A stretch of DNA of 64,000 nucleotides from Carya illinoinensis (Eukaryota; Streptophyta; Magnoliopsida; Fagales; Juglandaceae). The position numbers were made by a program, and so were the translations under genes. Under the pieces are notes generated by a model. The model saw only the letters and a program-made list of their open reading frames with translations. It did not search any database and was not told the DNA's origin. Positions 35,289 to 45,881 of the stretch are shown piece by piece (the first letter of the stretch is position 1; each line of letters starts with the position of its first letter). The stretch lies in contig NC_056752.1 of the NCBI RefSeq assembly GCF_018687715.1, positions 7,158,501 to 7,222,500 of the forward strand, read 5' to 3'.

Positions 35289-35889
35289 TAAATTTGTGGT
35301 CTTTGTGAGACGGGATATCATTGTAATTATGTGGAATCTATTGTACAAATTATAGATTTGACAAAATAATGATGGTTAGAATATAGGTTTAGGGACTTGG
35401 AAATATTTCTTGGTTTATCGTATACACCTTCTTTTTGTAGTATGAACAATACCTTCAATTTATGTATGAATTTGAAGTCTTGGCTAACTCAATACTCCAT
35501 TGTGATAAGGTGAAACGTGCACGCCTGAGCTGCCTATAACAATCCCTGATGGCATATAGATTTCATTTACTGTGTACTATTAATTGGCATTATATCGAGC
35601 ACCACAGTTACATAGAAACATTATTAAATTGATTTGGTCAAATTGTGAGAGGCAACGACTCATCAAAATGCCCTCAGCACTCAGCAGTCATTACAACTCT
35701 CAAAACTTGTTTCATAACAGATTGATTTCCACGACAGATTGTTTCTTTCAAGATATCCTCGAGTGGGTAGGTAGGTTGGAATTTTATAGGGGTTCCAAGT
35801 CTTGTTGAGAAGGTGAACTAACCAGAATTTCTCCTACACGTCCCCAACTACATCTCATCAAACATTTAGAACCCTTCAACACCCGAGTC
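35289..35889. other. Intergenic sequence, upstream region of copy A
   Basis: This stretch holds the 3' region of the bHLH gene and the upstream region of proline-rich copy A. The text ctacatctcatcaaac near 35848-35863 is shared with the upstream regions of copies B and C and marks a conserved promoter block. Confidence 0.6.
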
Positions 35890-35897
35890 TATAAATA
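35890..35897 (+). promoter_or_regulatory. TATA box of proline-rich copy A
   Basis: The sequence tctataaatacc lies 93 bases before the ATG at 35983. The same ctctataaata(c) context occurs before copies B and C, so the core promoter was duplicated with the gene. Confidence 0.8.
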
Positions 35898-35982
35898 CCA
35901 ATTAAGATTTGTATCCATTTCAACTCAAACACACATACACAGGTTCCCAATACATTTCGAGGAAGAACTCTCATCTCTAGAA

Positions 35983-36384
35983 ATGGCTGGTTCCTGTCAT
36001 GTTTTCATGTTATCTTTGATTGTCGCTCTGTCTTTGTCAAGCATTGATATGAGCTTGGCAGCTCGTCATCTTTTGGACACACCGCCGGCAGCTCCACCCC
36101 CAGCACTGACGCTGCCTACAATCCCATCTCTTCCCCAGGCTACACTGCCTCCTCTGCCCCCTGTGCCAACACTGCCTAAACCCACATTGCCCCCATTGCC
36201 TTCAAATCCAATGCCAACTCTACCAAATCCAACTATGCCAACTACGCCCAAGGTGACTCTACCTCCTCTTCCTTCCACTCCATTGCCCACCATCCCAACT
36301 ACAATCCCATCGATTCCTACCATTCCAACAACGATTCCAACGATTCCAACAATTCCATTCTTCTCCCCACCACCATCAAATTGA
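35983..36384 (+). CDS. Secreted proline-rich protein, copy A
   Basis: This single-exon gene encodes 133 residues. A signal peptide spans about 1-26 (VFMLSLIVALSLSS core, cut after SLA) and is followed by ARHLLDTPPAAPPPALTLPT, a start shared by all intact copies. The mature part consists of degenerate TLPPLPS/PTLPK/TIPSIPT repeats (Pro every second to third residue) and ends in IPFFSPPPSN. It has almost no charged or aromatic residues and no Ser-Pro4 extensin motif, so it is a non-extensin proline-rich cell-wall-type protein, perhaps near the PELPK1-like group. The exact family name is uncertain. Role is inferred: secretion and cell wall. It is the leftmost of four tandem copies and the most diverged of the intact ones, with its own C-terminal TIPTIPTTIP run. 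Confidence 0.85.
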   Translation: MAGSCHVFMLSLIVALSLSSIDMSLAARHLLDTPPAAPPPALTLPTIPSLPQATLPPLPPVPTLPKPTLPPLPSNPMPTLPNPTMPTTPKVTLPPLPSTPLPTIPTTIPSIPTIPTTIPTIPTIPFFSPPPSN

Positions 36385-37470
36385 AGTACTACTGGTAGTC
36401 CTTGAAACGCCATGGGAGCATTCGCTTTCTCCTACTGATCCAGTTTTTGGAGATTTCTGTGTCTGCCCCACTATATGAAGCGTTTCTGTATCAGTGTGTT
36501 GGAGCCTGCCTGGGCTCCCTCTCTCTCTCTATATATACTGCTGTTTTACGTGTTTGAATATTGAGTTGTTGTACGTGTCATATGAGAGACATTATTATTT
36601 AGTCATTTTAGAGTCACTCAGATTGTTATTGTCATTGATGTATTTGTCCTTAAAAATAAGATTTATTATTTTCTTATTTAATGATCGATAATGCTCTGTG
36701 TTTTATACTAACCACTAACACGCTTTTCCCATAACAAATGAAAGAGAGGTTAAGGACCGCATATATACCACAAAAATTTAAAAAAATGTATAATCTAATC
36801 GGTGTGAGGCCATATTAACAGTCCATCCATATGAAACCAATCATGATGAAGCAAAGATATTGTAAGCAGTTCTGATTCTGAAGTTAACAACATGACAAAG
36901 ATACCACTGCGATATTGCTAAAACTAGCTACCTTTTGGAAAATGAAAATAACTTTAAGATGATCAGGTCAAGAAGAATTCACTGGGCTTTCATCGCTTGG
37001 AAAATTAACTCATTAATGGCGAATACTCATGTATATCATGTCCATATCCCCTATCGTTTTGATTTTTTTCTTTGGTCCAAATAATTAACTGTTGTCAAAG
37101 AGAGATGTAGTAGTAACTTTTCTAGAAAGTAAGCAAGTTAATTATGATAATATCGTCGGAAAAATTTAGTTGCAAGCATAATTATGTACTAATATGTGCA
37201 TCAATCTAATACGATTAGTTAAAAAGTAGATTTTATTAGAAATAGTGCTAATTTAAATTTTAAATATAAAGAAATCAATATTGGGACGCAGGTTAGTGCG
37301 CGACTTTACTTATACGTAGCAAAATTTAATATCGTCACCTAATTGCTGCACTTCCGCTTGAGTACCCTAACTATTAATTATGCATGCATGTATATATGTA
37401 AGTGTATATAGACATACACTGGTGGATGTATAGAAAAAAGAATCATTTTATCAAAAGACTAGTGGGTTTT
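36385..37470. other. Intergenic sequence downstream of copy A
   Basis: No gene is seen. The 3' untranslated region of copy A includes ggagcc...ggctcc, a 6-bp stem near 36501-36518, and a short CT-rich run. The rest is AT-rich and unremarkable. Confidence 0.55.
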
Positions 37471-37853
37471 TAGGGCTGTAGATGAATCAATTCGTCCAAT
37501 AGTCCGCTTGATACTCACTTGATTAAATTTGAATCAAACTCAACTCGTGAGAAAAGAAAAAGCTTGCATGTGGAAGCAAATACGTGCCCAATTAATAAAT
37601 CATACATACCTGACTAAACTCAATTAAGCTAAAGCTCGTTAAGGCCCATGCACTCATTTATGTCTGGCTCAACTTGTTAGTTCAACTAGATTAAAACATG
37701 TTTATACATTGATAAATGTGTGTGCATATATGTGTTTGTATATATATATAGTAGTTATAAATAATATAAGCATCACACATTTTATAATTAAATATATAGT
37801 ATGTAACCTAATTACTTACTCATGCCTAGTCAAATATGTAATATTTTTGTATA
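37471..37853. mobile_element. Partial hAT-type MITE, same family as 4349-5165
   Basis: It starts tagggctgtagatgaatc and follows the left half of the MITE at 4349-5165 in order: actcgtgagaaaag, gctaaagctcgtt, acattgataaat, aatataagcat, acattttataattaaatata. The right half, with the ctcgagctcg repeats, is missing because copia-1 begins at 37859. It is either truncated or disrupted by that insertion. Confidence 0.7.
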
Positions 37854-37858
37854 GTATG

Positions 37859-39135
37859 TGTTGAACCCAAGGTTTCAAGTTTCATGTGATTATAAATCTA
37901 CACATGAATTTTGATAATAACAAATGAATTCAAATAATAAACGAGTTTTAAACTCAAGTTGTTCACACAATGGAATCAAGCACATCAAAGAATCAAGCTT
38001 GAGCAAGAAGAAAACAAGTTCACATTAAAGTCATAGAGTAATGTTGTAAATCTCTTAAAATTCGAAATTAGGATTAATGCTCAAAATTAATATTTTATCA
38101 TAAAGAATTAAAATACATTTTCCACATGTGCATGAATATTTTTGAAAATTAAATTTGAAAATTTTGAAAGATGATTGATTGTCATCTTTTACATGTGCAT
38201 GCCTTGATTAAAGGGTTGAACTTTGAAAATATTAAAGATGATTGATTGTCATCTTTCACATGTGCATGTTTTATTTGAATATTTTCAAAAGTGATTGATG
38301 CTTTTTTAGACTTATACAAAAGGTAGATGATTTTGTTTGAAAAATTTGACAAGTAAAGTGTGCTCATTTTGTCATATGCCAAAAGTAAAAGATTAGGTTT
38401 GATTGTTTTTTTAAAAAGTGAATGATGTTGTCTTTGACAATTGAAAAAGAAGAACCTTTTATTTGAATTTTTTGAAAAAGTGAATGATATTGTATTTGAC
38501 ATGTGAATCTTTTTAAATTTGAATATGAAGTCTCATATGCCTATAAATAGATCATTTGAGAACTTCACATTTACAACACCAAGAGCATACAACATTCATT
38601 CAAAACTTTCATTCTCTCTTCTCTAAGCATTGAGCCTTAATCCTTGTTCATTTTGAGAGATATAGTTTGCGCTGTATTGTTCTTATTTCACTCATTGAGG
38701 AGTGTTTTCTGATAACCTACCCACTATCAGCTTTTGTATCAGAAAAATGGTGTGTATAACCCTTGTGCGTGTAGAAAGTATTCTACACGGGGAATAGTTG
38801 AATCACCACGTGTAAGGTGATTGCAAGTGTAGAGGGTGCTCTACACGGATCCTTTGTAGTGGTGTTGTTCAAAGGTGTAATAGGTTTCTATCTCCACCTG
38901 AAGGAGGTTGAATAGTGAATTTGGGAATCCTCAAGGGGTAGCTTGAGGCGAGGACGTAGGCAGTGGGGCCGAACCTCGTTAACATACTGAGTTTGCTTCT
39001 CTCTTACCATGACTCTTTATATTTATTGTTATTTCATAATTTGTTTATATTTTATATTATATATTTGATTTATAATTGTTATTTTTTTAATACAACTCAA
39101 TTCACCCCCCTCTTGTGTTAGTCATCTGGGCAACA
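37859..39135 (+). repeat. Copia-1 5' LTR
   Basis: The LTR is 1,277 bases with TG...CA ends. The U3 part (about 38100-38520) is made of degenerate repeats of agtgattgatg/acatgtgcatg; one 35-base unit, aaagatgattgattgtcatc onward, appears twice (38167-38201 and 38234-38268). A TATA-like tataaatag near 38540-38548 is the likely promoter. The LTR end lies directly before the primer binding site. Confidence 0.93.
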
Positions 39136-39194
39136 ATTGGTATCAGAACTAAGAGCTCTATTATAAAATTAACTATCCTTTGAGTTAAGATCTT

Positions 39195-40823
39195 ATGGCT
39201 AACATTGCAGTTTCATTTGGTGAAGGTCAATCTAGCAGTCGGCCTCCACTCTTTTGTGGAGATAATTATTCATTCTGGAAAGTTAGAATGAGAATATTTC
39301 TTCAAGGTCAAGGTAGAGAAATCTGGAAATGTATTCTAAATGGACTTTATATTCCAACAAAAGTGGTTGATGGAGTAAAGGTCAAAAAGGAAGAAGAAGA
39401 GTTTGATCGTGAAGACGATAGACTTTATACTTTAAATTTAACTGCTATGAATTTATTATATAATGCTCTTAATGTAAATGAGTTTAATAGAATAATGAAT
39501 TGCGCTACGGTAAAGGAAATTTGGGATAACTTGGAAGTAACTTATGAAGGAACTTCGCAAGTCAAGGAATCAAAAATTTATATTCTTACTTATGAATATG
39601 AAATGTTTAAGATGAATGATGATGAATCTATTTCTAGTATGCACACTCGTTTTACTAACATCATAAACAGCTTGACAGCTCTTGGCAAAGTTTATTCCAA
39701 GGTGGAGATAGTAAGAAAAATTCTAAACTCTTTACCAAAACGTTGGGAATTAAAAGTTACAGTGATTCTTGAAGCTAGAGACCTCAAGAAGCTCGAAGTC
39801 AATGAACTCATCGGGTCACTTATCACCCATGAGTACACATTGAAAAGAGGAGAAGAAGAAGGAAAGCCAAAGAAGAGCTTAGCACTTAAAGCTGTTCCTC
39901 ATGAAAGTGAAAATGATGAAGATGAGGAAAATAACGATAAAGATGAAGAAGTTGCGATGATAACAAGAAGAATTCAGAGGTTCTTGAAGAAAAATAGAAC
40001 TCCTCCGAGGAAATCCTTCAAAAAGTTTTCCAAGAAAGATTCAGGTAAAAATGACACTTTAATTTGTTATAAATGCAATAAACCTGGTCATATCAAGCCA
40101 GATTGTCCTCTGCTAAAGAAAAATCGAAACAAGGGCAAGAAAGTAATGAAAGTTACATGGAATGATGATTCAAGTAGCTCAGATAGTGAAGCAAGCAATG
40201 AAAAATCAGCAAATCTTTGTCTTATGGCTAAAGATGACATTGAGGTAACAAATTTTGATAATATTGAAAATCCTTCATATGAAGAATTGCAAAATATTTT
40301 AGAAGAGGTTTATGAGGAATTTGAAAAATTGGGTATCAAATATACTGCTTTGAAAAAGAAAAATTTTTCTTTAACAAATGAAATTGATATTTTAAGAAAA
40401 GAAAATATCATTTTGAAAGATGAAAATCTTGAATTGAATAAGAAGAAAACCGATTTAGAAAATATTGTTGAAAACTTTACGAATGGAAAAAGAAATTTTG
40501 AAAAACTTCTTGGTAGTCAAAGATGTGTTTTTGACAAGGCAGACTTGGGATATATGCCAAAACAAAAATACAAATCTTATAAAAATTTCTTTGATAATCC
40601 TTCTATATCAAAAACCAATAATCAAAATTCTTTTCATAAAAATAATTTTGTCAAAAAAAGATATTATTATAATCATTCAAATTCTTCATATATGTCACAT
40701 GCTATTTGCAATTTCTGTAATAGAAATGGTCATAATACTTGTCCTATTAGAAGAAATCATACAATGACTGTTAGGACCATATGGGTACCTAAAAATCTTG
40801 TTTTTTCTAATACTAATAAATAA
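39195..40823 (+). pseudogene. Copia-1 gag
   Basis: This open frame of 542 residues makes the capsid precursor. The N-terminus has the copia gag pattern (PPLFCGDNYSFWKVRMRIFL), followed by the UBN2-like capsid region (VKEIWDNLEVTYEGTSQVKE, SLPKRWELKVTVI). A zinc knuckle CYKCNKPGHIKPDC (C-x2-C-x4-H-x4-C) lies at about residues 293-306. A coiled-coil, Asn/Lys-rich stretch and a second Cys/His motif (CNFCNRNGHNTC) lie near the C-terminus. The frame is intact, but the following pol frame is shifted and broken. The type is given as pseudogene because the element as a whole is defective. Confidence 0.9.
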
Positions 40824-40881
40824 AGGACCCAAAGAACTTGGGTACCAAGAAAAATCATTTTAATTGTTTTTATAGGTATGC

Positions 40882-41136
40882 ATGAAGTCATCCACAAGCA
40901 AAAACAAGTGGTTTTTAGATAGTGGATGTTCAAGACACATGACGGGAGACAAGACTAAGTTCTTTGATCTTAGATCTAAAGAAGAAGGACACGTGACATT
41001 TAGAGACAATTCGAAAGGGAAGATCGTGGGAATAGGTAAAATTGGTAATGAATCTTCTATCATAATTGAAGATGTTCTACTTGTTGAAGGTTTAAAACAT
41101 AATCTTTTGAGCATAAGTCAATTATGTGATAAATGA
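40882..41136 (+). pseudogene. Copia-1 protease fragment
   Basis: The frame contains WFLDSGCSRHMTGDK, the retroviral-type aspartic protease active-site motif D-S-G with the copia-typical SRHMTG. It goes on to FRDNSKGKIVGIGKIG and LKHNLLSISQLCDK, the end of the protease/GAG_pre-integrase junction. A TGA follows directly. It is in a different frame from gag, so a frameshift lies between 40824 and 40880. Confidence 0.9.
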
Positions 41137-41327
41137 TTTACAGTTACTTTCAAATGGATAAATGCATTATTTTGAATGATCATGATTGTAATATTTGTTA
41201 TATTGCTTTTAGAAACAATAATGTTTATGCAATCAATTTTGAAGAAATTACCTCACAAGATGCTATTTGCTTTTCAGCTTAAAATGAAACTAGTTGGCTA
41301 TGGCATAGAAGATTAGGTCATGCCAAT

Positions 41328-42320
41328 ATGGAACTTATTTCCAAACTTTCAAAAAATGATTTTGTGAGAGGTTTACCCAAAATAAATTTTCTTAAAGACA
41401 AAATTTGTGATGCATGTCAATTTGGTAAACAAACAAAAACTTCTTTTAAAACTAAGAAACATATTTCCACTACTAGACCATTGCAACTGATACACATGGA
41501 TCTTTTTGGACCAAATAGAGTTGCAAGTCTAGGAGGAAAATATTATGCATTTGTTATTGTTGATGATTTCTCTAGATATACTTGGGTTATCTTTCTTGCT
41601 CATAAAGATGAGACACATAATGCTTTTACCAAGTTATGCAAGAGAATTCAAAATGAAAAGGGCTATACTATTTCAAGTATCCGAAGTGATAGGGGAAAAG
41701 AGTTTGTTAATAAAAATATTGAAACATTTTGTGATGAAAACGGTTTTGTGCATAATTTTTCTACTCCTCGAACTCCTCAACAAAATGGGGTAGTAGAGAG
41801 GAAAAATAGATTTCTTCAAAAGATGGCAAGAACAATGCTCAATGAGAACAATTTGCCTAGTTATTTTTGGGCCGAAGCGGTAAGTACTGCATGTTATATT
41901 ATAAATAGAGTTATGCTAAGGTTTAAATTAGATAAAACCCCCTATGAGCTTTGGAATGAGAAAAAGCCCAACATTGGTTACTTTCATGTATTTGGATGCA
42001 AATGTTTTATTTTGAATGACAGAGATAATTTAAGCAAATTTGATGCAAAATCTGATGAAGGTATCTTTCTTGAGTATTCTACTAATAGTAAAGCTTATAG
42101 AGTATTCAATAAAAAGACTTTGACTGTACAAGAATCTATGCATGTAGTATTTAATGAATCTAATTCTTCACTCTTCAAGAAATCTATTGATGAAGAAACA
42201 GGAGGTATAAATAATACGGAAAGTCTCAATCTCAACAAAGAGAAAACAATAGAGGAAATTCAACATGGAGCCATCAGGAAAGATCATCAAAATTTAATAC
42301 AAGATGCAACCAAACAGTGA
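41328..42320 (+). pseudogene. Copia-1 integrase
   Basis: The 330-residue frame starts in the GAG_pre-integrase zinc region (CDACQFGKQTKTSFKTK). The catalytic core follows with all three acidic residues: D in HMDLFGPNRV, D in IRSDRGKEFV and E in PQQNGVVERKNR. The C-terminal part includes the copia GKG-like block FHVFGCKCFILN and FLEYSTNSKAYRVFN. The region between protease and this frame (41137-41327) carries stops. It is a disabled copy of the enzyme that inserts cDNA. Confidence 0.92.
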
Positions 42321-42326
42321 AAATTT

Positions 42327-42900
42327 GTGAAAGATCATCCAGTGGAACAAATTTTGGGAGAACCTTCACAAGGTGTAAGTACTCGATCATCTCTTAGAAA
42401 TATTTGCAATCATACTGCTTTTCTATCTCAAATTGAATCCAAAAATATTGATGACGCACTTCTTGATGAATCTTGGATTCTAGCTATGCAAGAAGAGTTG
42501 AATCAATTTGAAAGAAATGATGTTTGGACACTTGTTCCTAAACCCAAAAATCATACTATTATTGGAAGAAAATGAGTTTTTAGAAACAAGAAAGATGAGT
42601 CCGGAGTCATTACTAGAAATAAAGCTCGACTTGTAGCCCAATGTTTTAATCAAGAAGAATGAATCGATTATGATGAAACATATGCACCTGTCGCAAGATT
42701 AGAAACTATTCAAATGCTACTTGCATATGCTTGTTATAAAGATTTCAAACTTTTTCAAATGGATATTAAAAGTGCTTTTTTAAATGGTTTTATAAATGAA
42801 GAGGTATATTTTGAGCAACCTCCAGGTTTTGAAAATCATATTTCCCCAAATCATGTTTTCAAACTCACAAAAGTACTATATGGACTTAAATAAGCTCCTA
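42327..42900 (+). pseudogene. Copia-1 reverse transcriptase, truncated
   Basis: The start of copia RT is present: AMQEELNQFERNDVWTLVPK, then after stops FRNKKDESG, KARLVAQ, DYDETYAPVARLETIQMLLA, the D-x-K-x-A-F-L-like FQMDIKSAFLNGF and KVLYGLK. Stops at about 42573-42575 and 42660-42662 and near 42891 interrupt it. It ends at 42900, before the YVDD box, where LTR sequence begins. Confidence 0.9.
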
Positions 42901-42910
42901 GAGCCTTAAT

Positions 42911-43419
42911 CATTGAGCCTTAATCATTGTTCATTTTGAGAGATATAGTTTGCGCTGTATTGTTCTTATTTCACTCATTGAGGAGTGTTTTCTGATAACC
43001 TACCCACTATCAGCTTTTGTATCAGAAAAATGGTGTGTATAACCCTTGTGTGTATAGAAAGTATTCTACACGGGGAATAGTTGAATCACCACGTGTAAGG
43101 TGATTGCAAGTGTAGAGGGTGTTCTACACAGATCCTTTGTAGTGGTGTTGTTCAAAGGTGTAATAGGTTTCTATCTCCACCCGAAGGAGGTTGAATAGTA
43201 AATTTGGGAATCCTCAAGGGGTAGCTTGAGGCGAGGACGTAGGCAGTGGGGCCGAACCTCGTTAACATACTGAGTTTGTTTCTCTCTTACCCTTACTCTT
43301 TATATTTATTGTTATTTCATATTTTGTTTATATTTTATATTATATATTTGATTTATAATTGTTATTTTTTTAATAAAACTCAATTCACCTCCCCTCTTGT
43401 GTTAGTCATCTGGGCAACA
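42911..43419 (+). repeat. Copia-1 3' LTR, 5'-truncated
   Basis: The sequence from cattgagccttaatcatt matches the 5' LTR from about 38628 to its end. Only about 500 of 1,277 bases remain. At the junction the 14-base text gagccttaatcatt occurs twice in tandem (42901-42914 and 42915-42928), typical of filler formed in end-joining repair. Confidence 0.92.
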
Positions 43420-43810
43420 GTATGTAAGCAACTTTGTAAGTTTTAATATTTTTATTAAATTATAAAATTAAACCTGACATGGCGTGTCACATGAAAAAAA
43501 AGAATAAAATAATATGAAAATATTTTTAAAATTACGAATCATATAAAGAAATAAAATCATTAAAAAAAAAGAAAAAGTAATTCAAACCTACAAATTCAGT
43601 TTTTAAAAATTATATTTACAAATTAAGAAATAAAGCAAAGTTCCTAGAGTTCAAAAATAAAAAAATTTAAAATAAAAACTGGCCAGGTTTGAGAACACAA
43701 CTATTATCAAATATTTTCAGATTACTTCACTATTATTTACAAACTATTCATTACTATTCATAAATTACTCACTGTATTCATTGCTATTCACATATATCTA
43801 AATTATTCGA

Positions 43811-44155
43811 AAGTTTGGAAAGTGAGATGGGATAAGAATTTTGTATATAATATTAAGATAGTTTGTGAATAGTAATTGGATAGTTTGAGTTGAGTATCTT
43901 TTGAGTTTTGCGAAATGAGAGAAAAAAATTAAACAAAAAATATTATAAAGTTAAAATATTGTAAAAATATAGTTTAAGAATTTTATTTTTGTTTGGAGAT
44001 TTAAAAATGTTGTAATTGTTTTTTATTTTTTATTTGAAAGTTTAAAAAAATTATAATGATTAGTTTAAAAAATTTATAATGATTAATTTAAAAATTTTAT
44101 TTTTGAATTATTTTTAAAAATAAGATGAAATGTTATTATACTCCATTTGGGCAAC
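43811..44155. mobile_element. Tourist-like MITE remnant
   Basis: It follows the reverse complement of 47119-47479 in order: gagatgggataag, atagtttgtgaatagtaatt, tatcttttgagttttgcgaa, aatattataaagttaaaat, ttgaaagttt, ending near tactccatttgggc. The ends have decayed and no TAA duplication was resolved. Confidence 0.6.
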
Positions 44156-44309
44156 TTGTATGAACAGCAATCCAAGCATCGGTATGGGCAACGCAAGTAT
44201 GGTCGGTTCCACTTTGGGTGGCTGCACAATCAACATAGCTATTTATCGAACATTTAAAATCTTATAGATTTCATATGTGGAATGCCACGTGGATGTTAGA
44301 TTTTCGTTA

Positions 44310-44462
44310 ACAAAAATTCTATTTGTAATTATTTTTGCGTATTCTTTTATACACTTTATTGATGTGATTAGTTGTGTATTCAAAAAATTAAAACAGTCAA
44401 TTATATCAATAGAGTACATAAATAATATGTAAAAATAACTGTATGTAGCATTACTCGTTCGT
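44310..44462. mobile_element. Foldback MITE-like repeat
   Basis: The left arm (gtaattatttttgcgtattc...cactttattgatgtgatta) and the right arm, reverse complemented (acagttatttttacatatta...actctattgatataattga), match imperfectly over about 50 bases around a short centre. The right end gtagcattactc resembles the start of the 29664 family in reverse. Confidence 0.55.
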
Positions 44463-45262
44463 TAAATTATTTAATAAAAATATGATAAATGTTCTTATTC
44501 ACAATAATTATAAACTCCAGGGGGTATTATATGTAATTACGTCATTTGGATCAACCTTAAGGACTCTTATAACATCTAAATAAAATAAGTTAAACGGGCA
44601 ACAATATCATGTAGTTCTATCTACAAGTTTGACTAGTGTATTTGGGCTCCTACCTAATTCCTAACATGATGTTATTAATTAATTTTTTATGTAACTTAAC
44701 GTTTTAATCAAGTCAGATTGCATCAAAATTAATCAAATTGGTTTGTGACGTTACTTCTCGACGCTGCTCAAGTTATGCAGTCTTGGCCACCCAATTCAGG
44801 CGACCGTATGTGTTTTGTTGGGAATGAACCAACTTTATTCTATTCAATCACCTAAAAAAATTTGATAGGCTGCTTTATGTTCTAGGCGACTTCAACCACG
44901 TTGCAACATTAATAAGACTCAATCCCAACCCAACAAGTAATTGTCAAAACATAGGTAGGACAACTGAGCTACCTTCTCAACCCTAATACGTCTCTTTTGC
45001 TCCCAACATCGTGCAATAACTCCATAAGTCGCAACCATGTCGGTCTGTTTTCATTGAGGCTTCTCAGTGGGTGTCAAGACTCATCTTTCTGGTTTAGTTA
45101 GCATTTTTTTTGTTTTTTCGTTTTATAACCTACAATTTGTCTCGGTTTGGAAGGTGAGCGAACAAATGTTTCTTTCCCGGCCACTTCCTACAACTACATC
45201 TCATCAAACTCACATTATTTTAGTTCTTTTCTATTCCTCAAGATCCCTCACAATTTGGACTC

Positions 45263-45270
45263 TATAAATA
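45263..45270 (+). promoter_or_regulatory. TATA box of proline-rich copy B
   Basis: The sequence ctctataaatactaccgggtgcatg is shared nearly base for base with copy C. It lies 124 bases before the ATG; the longer spacing against copy A comes partly from a run of about 22 A in the leader (near 45328-45349). Confidence 0.8.
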
Positions 45271-45386
45271 CTACCGGGTGCATGTTCTCTTCAATCAACA
45301 CAACTAGCCGGCCAATACCAGAAGTGAAAAAAAAAAAAAAAAAAAAAAACCAGCTCTAAAAACATTCTTCTCCTAGCGTTTAAACC

Positions 45387-45881
45387 ATGGCTTTTTCCAA
45401 GTATTGTTTCATTCTGTCCATGATCATGGCATTGCTATTCTCAAGCGCCGGAATGAGTCTTGCAGCTCGTCACCTTTTGGATACACCAGCTGCTCCACCC
45501 CCAGTGTTGACACTGCCTACAATCCCATCTCTGCCCAAGGCGACCTTGCCTCCACTGCCCTCTGTGCCAACGCTGCCTAAAGCCACGTTGCCACCACTAC
45601 CTAGCATGCCATTGCCTACTTTGCCGACTCAACCTACTCTTCCGAAGCCCACATTGCCACCATTGCCCACAAACCCATTGCCAACTCAACCAACTCTTCC
45701 AAAGTCCACATTGCCGCCGCTCCCAAGCACCCAACTCCCAACACTGCCAACAATGCCTACCGTCCCCAAGGTTGCACCGATGCCAACTATTCCACTGCCC
45801 ACCATTCCAACCACAATCCCTTCCAACATTCCAACGACAATCCCAACAATTCCTTTCCTCTCCCCACCACCATCAAACTAG
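45387..45881 (+). CDS. Secreted proline-rich protein, copy B
   Basis: This single-exon gene encodes 164 residues and is the longest intact copy. The signal peptide is at about 1-26 (FILSMIMALLFSSAGMSLA) and is followed by ARHLLDTPAAPPPVLTLPT. The mature protein has repeats of the type KATLPPLPSVPTLP, PLPTLPTQPTLP and KSTLPPLPSTQLPTLP, and a C-terminal TIPFLSPPPSN. It has one more repeat block than copy C (two KATLPPLPS units in a row). ATG context aaccATGgc is strong. The Pro, Leu and Thr-rich composition with regular spacing fits an apoplastic wall protein. Copia-1 lies upstream and copia-2 downstream, neither touching the gene or the shared promoter block. Confidence 0.87.
   Translation: MAFSKYCFILSMIMALLFSSAGMSLAARHLLDTPAAPPPVLTLPTIPSLPKATLPPLPSVPTLPKATLPPLPSMPLPTLPTQPTLPKPTLPPLPTNPLPTQPTLPKSTLPPLPSTQLPTLPTMPTVPKVAPMPTIPLPTIPTTIPSNIPTTIPTIPFLSPPPSN

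Larger units (their letters stand above)
37859..43419 (+). mobile_element. Ty1/copia retrotransposon 1, deleted 3' half
   Basis: It starts tgttgaaccc and ends gggcaaca, flanked by the identical 5-bp target duplication gtatg at 37854-37858 and 43420-43424. A primer binding site matching initiator tRNA-Met (tggtatcagaac, 39138-39149) follows the 5' LTR. The order gag, protease, integrase, RT is that of Ty1/copia. The element stops within RT near 42900, where it joins the middle of the 3' LTR, so the rest of RT, RNase H, the polypurine tract and the first ~770 bases of the 3' LTR are deleted. The large gag and 1.28-kb LTR hint at the SIRE/Tork side of copia, not certain. By eye the retained LTR parts differ at about 12-14 of 500 bases. 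Confidence 0.95.
43425..45262. other. Intergenic sequence, upstream of copy B
   Basis: It contains MITE-like repeats at 43811-44155 and 44310-44462, and a region at about 44890-45040 that is a diverged single copy of the 148-bp repeat upstream of copy C. The proximal block gtttggaaggtgagcgaac (near 45147) is shared with copy C (near 53809). No other gene is seen. Confidence 0.6.

Noticed and set aside
35073..35348. Minus-strand Pro/Ser/His-rich frames opposite the bHLH exon
   Set aside because: Shadow of the GC-rich coding strand of exon 3.
36066..36413. Gly/Val-rich minus-strand frame opposite copy A
   Set aside because: A complement of the Pro/Leu/Thr codon repeats. The plus frame has signal peptide, TATA box and paralogues.
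36501..36518. Short ggagcc/ggctcc hairpin after copy A
   Set aside because: A six-base stem is too short to claim a regulatory RNA or terminator.
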